Below, piece by piece: positions 11,431-22,926 of a DNA stretch of 64,000 nucleotides. The DNA comes from Karalla daura (Eukaryota > Chordata > Actinopteri > Chaetodontiformes > Leiognathidae). The DNA lies in contig CM055194.1 of the NCBI GenBank assembly GCA_029224185.1, positions 21,776,674 through 21,840,673 on the forward strand, given 5' to 3'. Each line of letters begins with the position of its first letter. Within the stretch, counting starts at the first letter, position 1. A program made the position numbers and the translations under genes. Under the pieces are notes generated by a model. That model did no database searches, was not told the origin of the DNA, and was given only the letters and a program-made list of their open reading frames with translations.

Positions 11431-13870
11431 CAGAATGCTGATGCATGTTGTTCAGAGAGTATAGTACCTCTGTGATCCTCTGGAGGGAGACACATCATCG
11501 AAGCCCTTACTGACACTTGCTGATGGATCACATGATTCTATCAATATGAAGATTAATCACAATAAAAGAAGGACATACATACATTATACGTTCAGCATGT
11601 CTACATATGACAAAAGAAAACTCCCATATCAAGATACTATGTACACACAGGCTCTGACTAAAATAACGACTTTAGTTATTCACTCATCAGTTGATCAGTC
11701 ACTCATCAAGAAAAATACACATGCACATAGTATATCTAAGAAAAAAGGCTTTACTTTCAAACACTTCTTCTTTGTTAGAACTCCTCAAAGGACTTTTTCC
11801 AGACTCCTCTCCCCACCCTGCTTCTCTGACAGGATGACGGATTGAAGAAAAGGTAAGGGCTGGGACTGGAGCCCCAAGGGCAAATACAGTCAGGCCTAAT
11901 TGATAAATTTATTATGACAGTCTGGCAAGGTAGATACATATGCTTTAGCAGATACCGTGCACCTGTAAGCCTTTTTTTTGCTGCTGCTGGTACTGTCCCA
12001 GCTCCTGGAGCAACTTATGTCATACGGACATGAAGATGTGATGTGTTTTCACTTCGATCTGGCATTTATACAAAGACATGACACGCAGAGTCGCTGCCAC
12101 TGAAGGGTAGAACTCAGTGGATGTGAAAACTCAATACAGTGCGCCGCTCGAAGGTTGAAAGTTCACACTTTCAGAATGATGCGCTCGTTGTGCTTTCTGA
12201 AGTTTCCATTTTCACACTTGGCCAGTGACCCAGTTAATTCATCACCCATGCAGATGAGACCACTTCTATTAAAACAAAGTCTGAATTCTTCAAAGTATTA
12301 AATGAAGCAACTAGGAAAAAAAGACAGATTATTTATTTGTTTTTGGGTTTTAATTTGAAGCAGAGCAACGAGAGTGGTGAGATGAAGAGTTCACTGACCT
12401 AGAAACGTCAGCAAACAACCAACCGTCATATGCTGATTCAAATGTTGCCAGATGCTGATTGGTGCACAGAGATACGTGTCATCTCCATTTTTTCTGACCG
12501 AACCCCACCCTCCTTAAACCCACAAGAAGAGAGGAACCGTGCAAGTTCATGTCAAATAAGTATGTGCAAGGCATGTGTGCGTGCACAGTAGCGTGTCATA
12601 GCATGTAAAAATATTTATCCGTGTCAGGAGGCGCTGTCATGTCAGACTGTTTTTACTGTACTTCGGCGGTTATTAAAATCAAAAAGCGTACATGTGTACT
12701 GTACACGTTGCATGTGAAACTCGAACCCGTTTAATAAGAAGCATTAACACGACCGTGTGTCAGGACACGCTCGCAGAATGACTGATGTTGTGTCGTAAGT
12801 CGTGATTGAAGATTTTGACTTTTACAAATTGCAGCTCAGGCTGCTGATAAGAGTGAGTGTGGATGATATTCTCACGTGTGTGACTCATGTCTACAAGTCC
12901 ATGCTTATGATAAAGCGATTAAGCAAGATGGCAAAAATGTGCTTAATCTTTCTTTTCTCCGCCTGTTTTTTATTTATTTTTTGCTGATTATTGTCCCTGA
13001 GGAACACACTGCTAAAGCCCTGCTCTCTACTGTCCTGTCCCCAGGAAGTGCATTTTCTCATCGAGGCCTTTTTAAAACACTAATATGATACAGGGATTTG
13101 CCATCTATTGTCTAATAAGCACTTATATGTAGCTGGTATAGTGAAATTACAAACGGCTGTGCGGTGATAAAAGGAGAAATTACGCCACAGCAACAAAGCC
13201 CTGAACCAAAGGCTGCTCTAGAAAATAAATGGGACGTCATCTCTGTGATACGCTGAACACTCATACAAACAATGGAAAACAACAAGCGTTTGTGGAGCGG
13301 TTACACCGGGCGTTCAGCTCAAGTCCATTCAGGCACGCGCTTCGGTTGGACAACAAAAGCGGTCCCAGCTTTAGAAAAAAAACCCAAAACAATTCTCTCT
13401 CTTATCAGTAATGACTTTTGAGACGCGTCTCTGTCCCGCCAGGCTTGTCACGCAGGTGTTCCCTGTGACGTGGGCGCGAGCTGCTCGGGCTCGTCAGCGT
13501 CGGCTGGAGGAGGGAAATGAGGCGTTGAAGTGAGAACGGAAGGACTTCGCCTTCCTCCTTTCACCTGGAACGAAACCGCCTACACGCTGCGGGCCGGGAG
13601 CGAGCAGAAAGACACGAGTCTGATATGAGTCTGATGCAACCCGGAGCGCAAGCCGGGGCGGCGGGCCCACACGCGCCGCACAGTGCATCCTGCAGACGCA
13701 ACGTGCACGCACGCACAGACAAACATGCCCCATAAACACACATTCCACAAATCCGGGCCCAGCAGTCGTTTATGAGGTTTCTTAAAAGTAAGGATTTATG
13801 AGGCCGGCTCTCCTCAAAATCTTTTCCTGTTTTTAGTGGCAGGGGAAGCAAACAAGTCATTGCTGGTTGT

Positions 13871-13899
13871 ATGTGTGTGTGTGTGTGCGTGTGTGTGTG
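13871..13899. repeat. (TG)n microsatellite
   Basis: A short TG run with one CG interruption. Confidence 0.85.
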
Positions 13900-14097
13900 A
13901 GTTCCCCTCTCATGAATTCCTGCACCTTTACAGTTAAGAGTAGGGGATAATCCTCCCTCATCCCGGGCCCTGGCGCAACTCCAGGTCCGGTGCCTGATGA
14001 AAAAGCAACGGCAAATTCCAGGCTTTATTAGCTCTAGGCTCAGAGACATTTGTTGTATCATATTTGACATGTCAGGGGCTGATCACCAATCCGCCGC

Positions 14098-14180
14098 TCC
14101 TCTCTCTCCCTCCCTCTCTCTCTCTCTCTGTCTCTCTCCCTCTCTCTCTCTCCCTCTCTCTCTCTCCCTCCCTCTCCCCT
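14098..14180. repeat. (CT)n/(CCCT)n pyrimidine tract
   Basis: About 80 bp of C and T only, apart from one G. Confidence 0.9.
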
Positions 14181-14724
14181 TACAACAACAAGGCCTTTTC
14201 TCTGCTCCAAATGAGGTACGATGGGTTAATGACGGTTGTGTGCAGACGTGGCTATGCCCTCAATGATTACCTCGCTGGCTTAGCCTCCAGGTGTTCAGCA
14301 GACAGCTAATGATGTACTGTCTGAGGAGAGGGGAAGGCAGCGGGTGAGGCACACTGGAGCTGCACGGGGGAGACTGTAATATGTTTCCGTCAGTGCCACC
14401 ACAACTCAGTGGCACTCGTGCAGCAGGAAAAAAGTGAATTTGACCTAACAGCTTGGACCGCTCCCAAATCATCTGGCCGAAGGACCGCAGCTGGCAAACA
14501 CCGACACTTTTACAGTAAAGTTGATGAATGTGCATTCTGACTGAATGCAAGTGAGAGTTTCTGTCTTTTGGACACTTTTTCAGAAATCTTATCACTCTCT
14601 GTTTTCTTTTTTTTGCTATCATCAAAGGGAAATTCCACATTTTTGTTGAGCTCCACCCATATCATTATCTGTTTAAGTATCTAACATAACACGTGAAGGG
14701 TTGAAGAGGTGTTTTTGCAGGTCT

Positions 14725-14747
14725 GTCGGTGTCGGTGTCGGTGTCGT
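14725..14747. repeat. (GTCGGT)n short hexanucleotide repeat
   Basis: About three and a half perfect units. Confidence 0.85.
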
Positions 14748-14958
14748 GTGGAAAGAAAAAGAAGACAATCCGTCCGCTTTCATGACTTGCTCTATACCTG
14801 CCTGCTCCCATCGGCCTACACATGCATTTTTGCTGAGGTGAATTGACACTGGTGACCATTCATGCACCGTTCATGCACCAGTTGTAGATTTGTAGATTCT
14901 GAATTTGTCGCAGATTCTCGTTTCACCTCTCATCCGAGAGGCTTCTCTAGTTGTGACT

Positions 14959-15036
14959 GGCTGGTGGGGAAGCCCAGATTTTGACCTCTGTGAATCCTTT
15001 AGCGTAGTCATTACACCCTGGGCTTCCCCACCAGCC
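14959..15036. other. Perfect 19-bp inverted repeat with a 40-nt loop
   Basis: The arm at 14959-14977 (ggctggtggggaagcccag) is the exact reverse complement of 15018-15036. The loop is 14978-15017. The arms are GC-rich, so a stable hairpin would form in RNA. No known microRNA or transposon end is recognised. Confidence 0.85.
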
Positions 15037-18000
15037 TGGCACCACTCTGCAACTCCTTGTGATCACAACCTGAACAAACGAGAATGTCTCAACTCTCATG
15101 CACGGCACATCATCTGGTTTCAAGTTTCAAGATTTCAGATTCCAAGCAGCCACAAGCACAGAACATTAAAAAGAAATCCCCAAGACAAAATTCTCCCACC
15201 ACAAACGTCATTTGCATCAGAGTTGGAAGGAGCCAACTGAGTTCGTTTTTGGGGATTTACAACACGATAATGCATTCATAAAAATGAAAAACTGATCGCA
15301 AGAGAAGCACTTCCAGACTACTTTCATCCGAGTGTCCAGAGTAAAAGACACAGTGAAAAACAGGCTCCGTTAGAAGAAACTTGGAGAAACCAACAGTATG
15401 CAGATCGGTTAAAACAGTATATGGTATTTTGTCTGGAAACCAATTTTTCCAGCGTTGTGTGTATGGCTGTGATGTCACCGTGGAAAGAGTGATCACGCAC
15501 CACTCGAGGCTATTATGAGAAAACCTTACGGCCGAGCGCAGAGCTGCAGAGAGATTACTTTAATCGCGTCCAAGTGCCAGAAATGGAAGGACGTCCCTCA
15601 GCCGAAGCTCGAAGCAGACAGTGGCCAAAGATGGGAGCACCGGCCGCGTCTCTGAGTGACAACACACAGAGAGGAAGTCTGCGTTCGTACGCTCACACTG
15701 TCAGGAAACCTATGAGCTGAGGTTAGAGGGAGGGGAAAGACAGAAAGAAAGAAAAAAAACGCCCTCACAATAAATGTTTGAAATCACAGGAATGTATTGA
15801 CTCAGACGATGGAGGATAGATTATCATTCCTGTCTTGCTGACATGTTGTCACGCACACACGCAGGTCACATGGGAAAAGGGAGAAAATGGAGCCTGTGTC
15901 TCGTCAGGTCTCCCTGTACAACTGTGGCTGACGCGTCGAGGAGAAAAAGTGTGTCCGTATGAAAAGTATTAAAAGCGACCGAGTCAGCGTGCCACAGGCC
16001 GATTGGCAACGGGACGAAATGATAAACAAAACGGCTTCTTCGTGGTGATTCCTGCAACCGATTCCTGCAACTTCCTCTGAAGACGGGACGTCTGCACATC
16101 TTCATCTAACACACAGCACCTGTTGCCTGCGTTCTACTCGAGATGAAACAAATTTCCTACAGTGCGCTCATATGCAAGATGCAGCTGTCTATGTTTTATT
16201 AGTCTGTCCTCGGCCCCATGTCTGCGGATGTGTTCGTACGCCCGAGCATGAGTAGAATCACGCAAACGGCTCCTGACAGTGACGAGAAGCAGGCGGTGAC
16301 GGTCAGGTGTCTGCTGGCTCAGCCAGACCTTATCTGCTCTTCCTCATTGACACATAAAGAGGCAGCGTCAGGAAGCTCGATCTTTTTTTAACCCGGCAGA
16401 AAAACCCCACGCACAAAGTGTCCGGCTCATTTTGGCTGCGTCCCCGCTCCGTCCCCTCGTCGGATGGGACATCAATAACGTCTGAGCGAATGCCCCGTTT
16501 TGTGGTTATAATTGTGACCAATCAATCAGTGTGTTTGCCATTCCTCTTGGGCAGCTGACATCATGCTCTCGCAATGGTGAGAACAAAAGAGCAGGAAGGG
16601 CGTATTCCCGGCGTGTCCGCACAAACAATTCAAACATTTGCACAGGACCCTTCTCCTCGTCACTGATGAGAGCACCTGGCTGAGAAGTTTGAGAACAACA
16701 AGCCATTCTTGTCCATTGCTTGCTTTCCTTTTTTTTTGTCCATAGATTCATAATCAGGCACAACTGTGCATGCTGTTATTTCCTTGAGTTAGACACTGGG
16801 CTTCTGATCCGAAGCTGCTTGACAGGATGGAGGAAAAAAACGACAGAAAAACAGCCAAGATGAGTTGTTTGTTAATTAAAGGGGAATGCAATGCCACGTC
16901 CCCCTCATCCCTGCATTCTCCCTCGTTTGTGTCTCGATGGGAGAACAGCTCAGAGCCAGCGCAGAAGAGCCTGTTCGAGAGGCTTGCTCCAATGCCAGTC
17001 TCATGCATGTGGAGGAGGGAGGGCTCTTAAAATCTGCACCACCTCTGGGCGCAGCTGTTTCCTCTTTTATCAGATGCTAGATAGCGGGACAGCGGATACA
17101 AAGGAAAACAGGCCAGAAGTTATGAGATATAAAATGATGGAGGCGGACACTCTGTCAACACAAGTGTTGTTTTGAAACTGGGTTTTTCTTTTCTTTTTTT
17201 TTCTTTTCAGGATGAAATAAGTTGATAATTTGTCCCAACAATATGAAAAATCACCACAAGCGTACAAAAGCTCTTTCAGTGCGATGGTAGAAGACAATTA
17301 TCCGAGACAACACTAGTTTTCTCTTGAGGGCTGGATGCTGGCCATCTGCAGTGACTTTGCTCTCAACCTTGGGAATATATCTGAGCGGTGTTTTCTCTCT
17401 CTTCTTAATCCCCCCTCTCATTCTTGCTGCGCTTTGGCTGAGCACCGTGACCACTTAACTAATTGTGTTGTGAAAAATGTTCCAAGGGTGACAATTCGAC
17501 CACGGTTACCAAACAGTTTCTGATGTGAGGACGTCGAATCAATCAAAAAGGGAGCCTTGCAGAGGACTCGACTCCACAGCCATACATGCTATAGATCATA
17601 CCGAGGGAAGAAATAACACAATGCTAACCATGGTCTCTGTATTGGCTTACTGGGTAAACATGTAGTCACCAACAAGGCAAAGTACAATGCAGCTCAGATG
17701 AGGGAATTTTCAGTACCAAAGTTTGTGAAAGTCCATCTGATATTCACAGGAAATCTGGTCAGCGGGGTTAATTTATGAGTACCTGCTGGAGGCCATACAT
17801 CAAATAGTCACTTTGGGTGTTTTTGCATCGATGATAAATGTACCCTGGTTAGTTTGTTTGATAGAGCGTGGGGCCTTTAATCTCAGTGCTTCAGTTTATC
17901 ATCGCCTCGCCCCTCCACATACAATGATCTTTCTCATTTGTAGTCCATCTCACTCCATTTGTAGTCCCCATCCTCCCATCCTTAAGAAGCTCTTAAAGAC

Positions 18001-20315
18001 ACTGCTCTTTCAAGAACATCCACTCCTCCAGTGCTTAACATTCTCCTCGTTTTTCCTCCTATCTCCACTAAACTAGTTCTAAGTAACTCGTGCTTGTATA
18101 TACACAACTGCAGTCACCCCTTATTCGCCTGAAGAGTGAAAACCGGTATTTGTTGTGGTATGGTTTCTGCTGTGACGTGCTCTCAATGTTTTGTTACGTT
18201 AACACGTCAATCCAAACAGTACCCGGCAATTAAGGCTCATAGCAGACGTCTTAACCCCGAGACCAGAGAGGGTTTTATGGGTGCGTACAGTGACGTATTT
18301 CATTCTCAGATGTTTTTGTTTTCTTATTCAACAGAAAGAGGAGGGCGTTGACGGCCGCTAGTTCCACCTGGACTGGTATAGTCACTGTAAAGAAAAGACC
18401 AAATGTGCTGATTTTTTACATTTAAACAAATAAGATGGAGCTTGTTACCTAATGAGCCTTTGATTTGCTGGCACAGTTTCAGATAAAGCAGTGGTAGAAG
18501 CGTGAGTCACATGGGTCATCACATCAACTCGACATATTTCTAAAAACGTCAAACCATCCCTTTAGGCGATGAAGGGATTTGCCATTACCGTTTGTTCAAA
18601 ACAAATACAGTCCACTGTTTATGGAAACTGAACTCTAGACAATATTTCATAAATCCCCCACTTGATGTGGATTTGGGCACAGGCGGAAAATTTATGCACA
18701 TTTCTTATGACTGCGACCCGACATCTCTGACTAAATAACACTAATAACCCCGAAACACTGAAAATATCGCCATCTCCACTGTACACAGTCTGCGTTCACA
18801 CAGTAAATCTCTTCCATGTGAGTGCCCAGACTGAATGAAACACTTTGTCTCAAAGTTTAAAACCTCCTACTGTACATATGAAATCAATAAAGGCTATTCT
18901 TAATCACTGTCAGTTTGTCTCCAGATCCCACATGCACCATGAACCTTGGATTTCAAAGGCCTGTCATCCTTTTTTCCTCTCAGAGCTGCGATTATTCTTG
19001 AGAGGGTTTGGACTCTGGGTTGTGACTCGCAGGTTTGGAGGTCCCTGGCCTTGTTTTTTTTTCTTTTCCATGAGGCCTGAGGTATGGAAGGAGCCGAAGC
19101 TTTGTAGAACAGATGTTCCTGCTCAGCTCTAAACCAAATTACACAGCCAAGCTCACAGCCATGGGCCAGAACCGCACGGACGCTGATTGAATGGTAGAAA
19201 GGGGGGAGGGGGCGGAGGTTGGGGTGTGGTGGAGATGGGGAGGGTGGGGGTGGGGGGGGACAACCAAAGCAGATCAGGCTCAATAAAACAGCCACATCAT
19301 GAAATCTGGTCAGCCTTTGAGGCCTGGAGATAAAAGGGATATTGACATTGCTATGGAGACTGAGAGCAGAGCTGGTCCGTTTGCCCATCTCCTGCCTCGT
19401 GTGAACCACAAGTGGAAGAGGGGGATGTATACGGCCGCGGTTTTATTTTCAGTTTGAGAAAGACAGAGATTGAAACTGGGCGTAACGAAACATCAAGATA
19501 GAAACTTGAACCTTTAACCTAATGCAGTTTCCTGGAAATAAACTGCCACAACACTGAAAGATCAGCAAACCACTGTCATCACAGCGGTGAGGATCGTAGC
19601 ATCGCTCAGATTTAGTGCCTGATTACTCAGAGGACTTCCAAGCCTGCAAACTTTAAATCCTGATGAGATGGTTTATGCTCTGTGAGTCAACCAAATATTT
19701 CACGGGTTACAATGTTCCGTTCGCTCAAACCATCGCGTGGGTTTTTCAGGGGCTAATTTCGCCTGTGAAGCATAATTTCCAAGAATAATTTCCTCCTTGA
19801 ATAATTAAAGTCATACTGCATTGATTTTTACACATCAAAGTCAATTTACAGGTCTGGAGGAGTTGTACTACATGGTGTGTAAAAATAGAAAAACCTCCGG
19901 GTCACGTCAGGAAGAGGAAGAGCGAGAGGAAGACAGAAAAAACAAAAATAACAGTGAAGTCATGCCTTGTGAGTCTGACCAGGGCTTCACCTGAGAAATC
20001 ACAAATCAGCGATCTCAGAGGCGCGTGGTTTCCACCGGAGCGTGGCGCTCCAACGTGCCAGAAATGAAACACTGATTGAGCTATAATGAATCCATTGTTT
20101 AATTGGCCTGAAAGCGTTTTTTATGAATTGAGTCAATAAAGAGCAATCGTGTAAAATATCCCTCAGTGACAAAAAAAAAGGGAAAGAAAAGAAATCCACC
20201 TCGGTTCTTACGACTCCTAAATAGGCCTAATGAGCTCAGCTTCCTCAAAGCCAACTTATTAAGCTTGTTAATCATTTTCATTCGAATATTGAGGTGCCTG
20301 AGGGAATAAAGTGGT

Positions 20316-20549
20316 TTGGAGAATGGCGCTGTAGCCTCTCAGTAAGAAGGTTCAACCGCGGGTCAAACTGTGGGCCTTTCTACGTGGAGGCTGTATGTTC
20401 TCCCCACGTCTGCCTCGGGTTCCTCCAGCTTCTCCAGTCTCCTCCCACAGTCCTAAAAGAGACTTTAAATTGGCCTTAATGCGAGGGAGACTGAATGCAA
20501 CCACAACACCATTGTATAATAAGCTGGTAAGGTAATGGATGGATGGATT
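20316..20549 (+). repeat. V-SINE (Mermaid/DANA-like), nearly full length
   Basis: A degraded tRNA-like head (ggagaatggcgctgtagcct), a B-box-like 'ggttcaaccgcgggtc', central-domain words (ttctacgtggaggctgtatg, then ctcctcccacagtcc) and a 3' end 'ggtaatggatggatgga' are all in the expected order. Confidence 0.8.
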
Positions 20550-21784
20550 TAGACACACTCTGTGTTGAATAAAGAGAGTGACACAATTCTTTATCATATT
20601 CAGACTTTATTGCTTTAGCAAACATGGCTGGTTATATGAAGACATCGACATCGGTAGCACCTGTAACATCAGTTAGAGACATGATGTTTTGCACAGAGAT
20701 TGGGAACCACAGCTGACCTGTCCGTGGCAGCACTGGGCTGAAACAACGCCCCCGAGGTCAACATCACACCAGTGACCGCCACAAGTGAGACAACCTTTCT
20801 GCTCACAGTCTCCTCCAGGTCCGAGCAGATTTTTGTAACATCGCAATGATTCAAAAGTAGAAATATTTTATGGCGGTAACTCTAATCAGAAGAGTTGCTG
20901 GATGAGAGCAGATTCATCACGCTTGTTAATGAGCGACCCATCTTCGCATGAGTATGAAATCTGGGAGATGAAGCGCTTTTTCCGTTGGTTGGAATTAAAG
21001 AGGGAGCGAGGAAGAGGCTGCACCGTGCACATTCCCTAACGCTGATAACACCGGGGACTTCTGGGTGACATCAATTATGCAGGCATAGCAGACATTTCTC
21101 TGGGATTACCTGACAATGAACTCCACTCTCGGTCTGGCCTTTGACAGCCCGGAGAGACAGAAAATAGAGGGGAAAGTCGCAGGAAGAAGAGGAAGAGCGA
21201 GACAAAGACAAAGAGTGAGGGGCGTGTTCGCAGTCTTTTCAAGGGAATTTCTGCTGGAATAAACATGAGGGCTAAGCAGAACAACAAGATCAACTTTATC
21301 AGTATGTAACAGTATTCACGCGACGGCTCAGGACGCCAGGGCCTACCTATCAAGCAAAAAATGCTAAATCTGCTCATGAATCATGCATTTCTTTTTTCTC
21401 CAGCAATGAGAGGGGACAGTCATCTAACTGGAGCTGCCCCGCCATGCATAAGCTTCAGGGTTCAGTGCCATCGTCTGACAGGTTGGGTCTACTCGCGTCT
21501 GATTTCCAGTGACTCAAGGCTAATGCTAGCTAGGCCCCCGCGGCGGCGGCGGCTGCGCTTAAGCTAACACGAGAGCTCGGCAAAACAAATGTTGAATCTT
21601 GGGGCCTGTTACCTGTAGATCCCGCCAGTTTGTGGGCTCCACTCCTGTTCCTGCTGAACTGAGCCAGTTTTCAGATAAAACACTGATACCAGTTCAGTAG
21701 GCACGGGAGGGCACAGCCCAGATGTCCCACTGTTCTGCAAAATCTGCAAAATGATTCCTTGTTTACAATCCAACAAGTACGCTA

Positions 21785-22323
21785 CTGTAACAGACAGCCT
21801 GCAATAAGTGGATTCATAAGTCTGGATAACATCTCAAAATATAATATTTAAGAGTATATGCTAATAGGAGGAGCTAGCATCACAGCTACTTAAGTGCTTT
21901 TGTTTTTTAAAATCTCTAAAGAGAAAAAAAATACTTAAATCTTTAACTGTAAGCAGACAGTCTGCACTGCAAGACTAAGTTGATTCATTAGTCTAGATAA
22001 CATCTCAAAATTTGATATTTAAGAATTCAAGAGTATATGCTAACAGTAGGAGTTAGCATCACCGCTACCTAAGTGTTTTTTTGGTTTAAAATCTATAAAT
22101 TCACAAAAAAGTACCCACGTTTTTGAATCTGTAAGCAGATAAACTGAACTGTAAAACTAAGTGGATTCATAAGTCTTGATAACTGCAAAATATGATATTT
22201 ATGCTAGCATGCTAGCATCATAATGCTAACAGGAGGAGCTAGCATCACAGCTTGATCACACTTAAGTAAAGTGTGTTTTGTTTTTAAATCTTCAAAGAAA
22301 CTGAAAATACCTACATTTATAAT
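21785..22323. repeat. Three diverged tandem copies of a 160-195 bp unit
   Basis: Copies start at 21785, 21947 and 22129 (lengths about 162, 182, 195). Each has the same ordered words: ctgtaa-cagac/cagat, gattcat-a-agtct, ataac...caaaat, gatattta, a 'gctagcatcac' or 'gttagcatcac' block, 'taagtg', then an AT-rich stretch ending near 'atct'. Copy 3 has an extra 'gctagcatgctagcat' insertion. No coding capacity. Confidence 0.85.
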
Positions 22324-22897
22324 CTGTAAGAATCTTTTTACACGTATTTCTTTAGATGGTCATGCTTGACAGGTCTGGTTGCTCAGTTACAGGCAATTGC
22401 TGCTTTATCAAAAATCTAAGTGGGTGAATGCAGGTTTCTTGTCCAAATATAAGTCCCGGATGCAGTTTGGCACCAAAATACTGGCATACACTAGTCCCTA
22501 GCAAACTCAGTTGGACATGAAGTTGGCATGCCCAGACTGGTCTGACATTTAGCACCACATTCCTAACATTGCAGTACAACCTGTGGCATTTTTAAGTCCA
22601 CATTAAACCGGGGTCAAACTGTCTCACTGAAGCACTTTCAAATATATTCGGCATGCATGATGATTCTTGCCAGACGCATAAGGTGAGACAGTTGTTGCTT
22701 CAGGCAAACAGGATAATAAAAATAAAAGGTAGGTCTTGTCTCACATCTGGGCCACGTTGCACAATCAAGAAGTGTTTTCTTGGTCCGCGCAGCAACGCAC
22801 TTAACCTGACATTGCTCCTACACAGGACCTCAAGTCTTCCCACCTCTTGGCCTCGCTCGCTCCCTGCCTCCCTCACCACTTAATCTCTCGTCGCTCC

Positions 22898-22926
22898 TCT
22901 CCTCCTCCTCCTCCTCCTCCTCCTCC
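22898..22926. repeat. (TCC)n trinucleotide repeat
   Basis: About nine TCC units within a longer pyrimidine-rich stretch. Confidence 0.85.

Larger units (their letters stand above)
11431..20315. other. Intergenic stretch without a supported gene
   Basis: No frame here resembles a known protein. It contains CT and TG microsatellites, a perfect inverted repeat at 14959-15036 and CpG-richer patches near 13.43-13.72 kb. A stretch at about 17980-18020 reads like the C-terminal tail of a fish LINE (ILKKLLKTLLFQEH), too short to call. Confidence 0.6.

Noticed and set aside
11833..11852. Possible 20-nt microexon (…ctgacag | gtaagg)
   Set aside because: Acceptor and donor words fit, but it lies beyond the s1pr4 poly(A) site with no linked exon. 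Pairs of such words are common by chance.
21480..21680. Promoter and first exon around a CGG5 run
   Set aside because: It is CpG-rich with a weak minus-strand donor-like word (CAG|GTAACA), but no start context or second exon supports it. Left as composition only.
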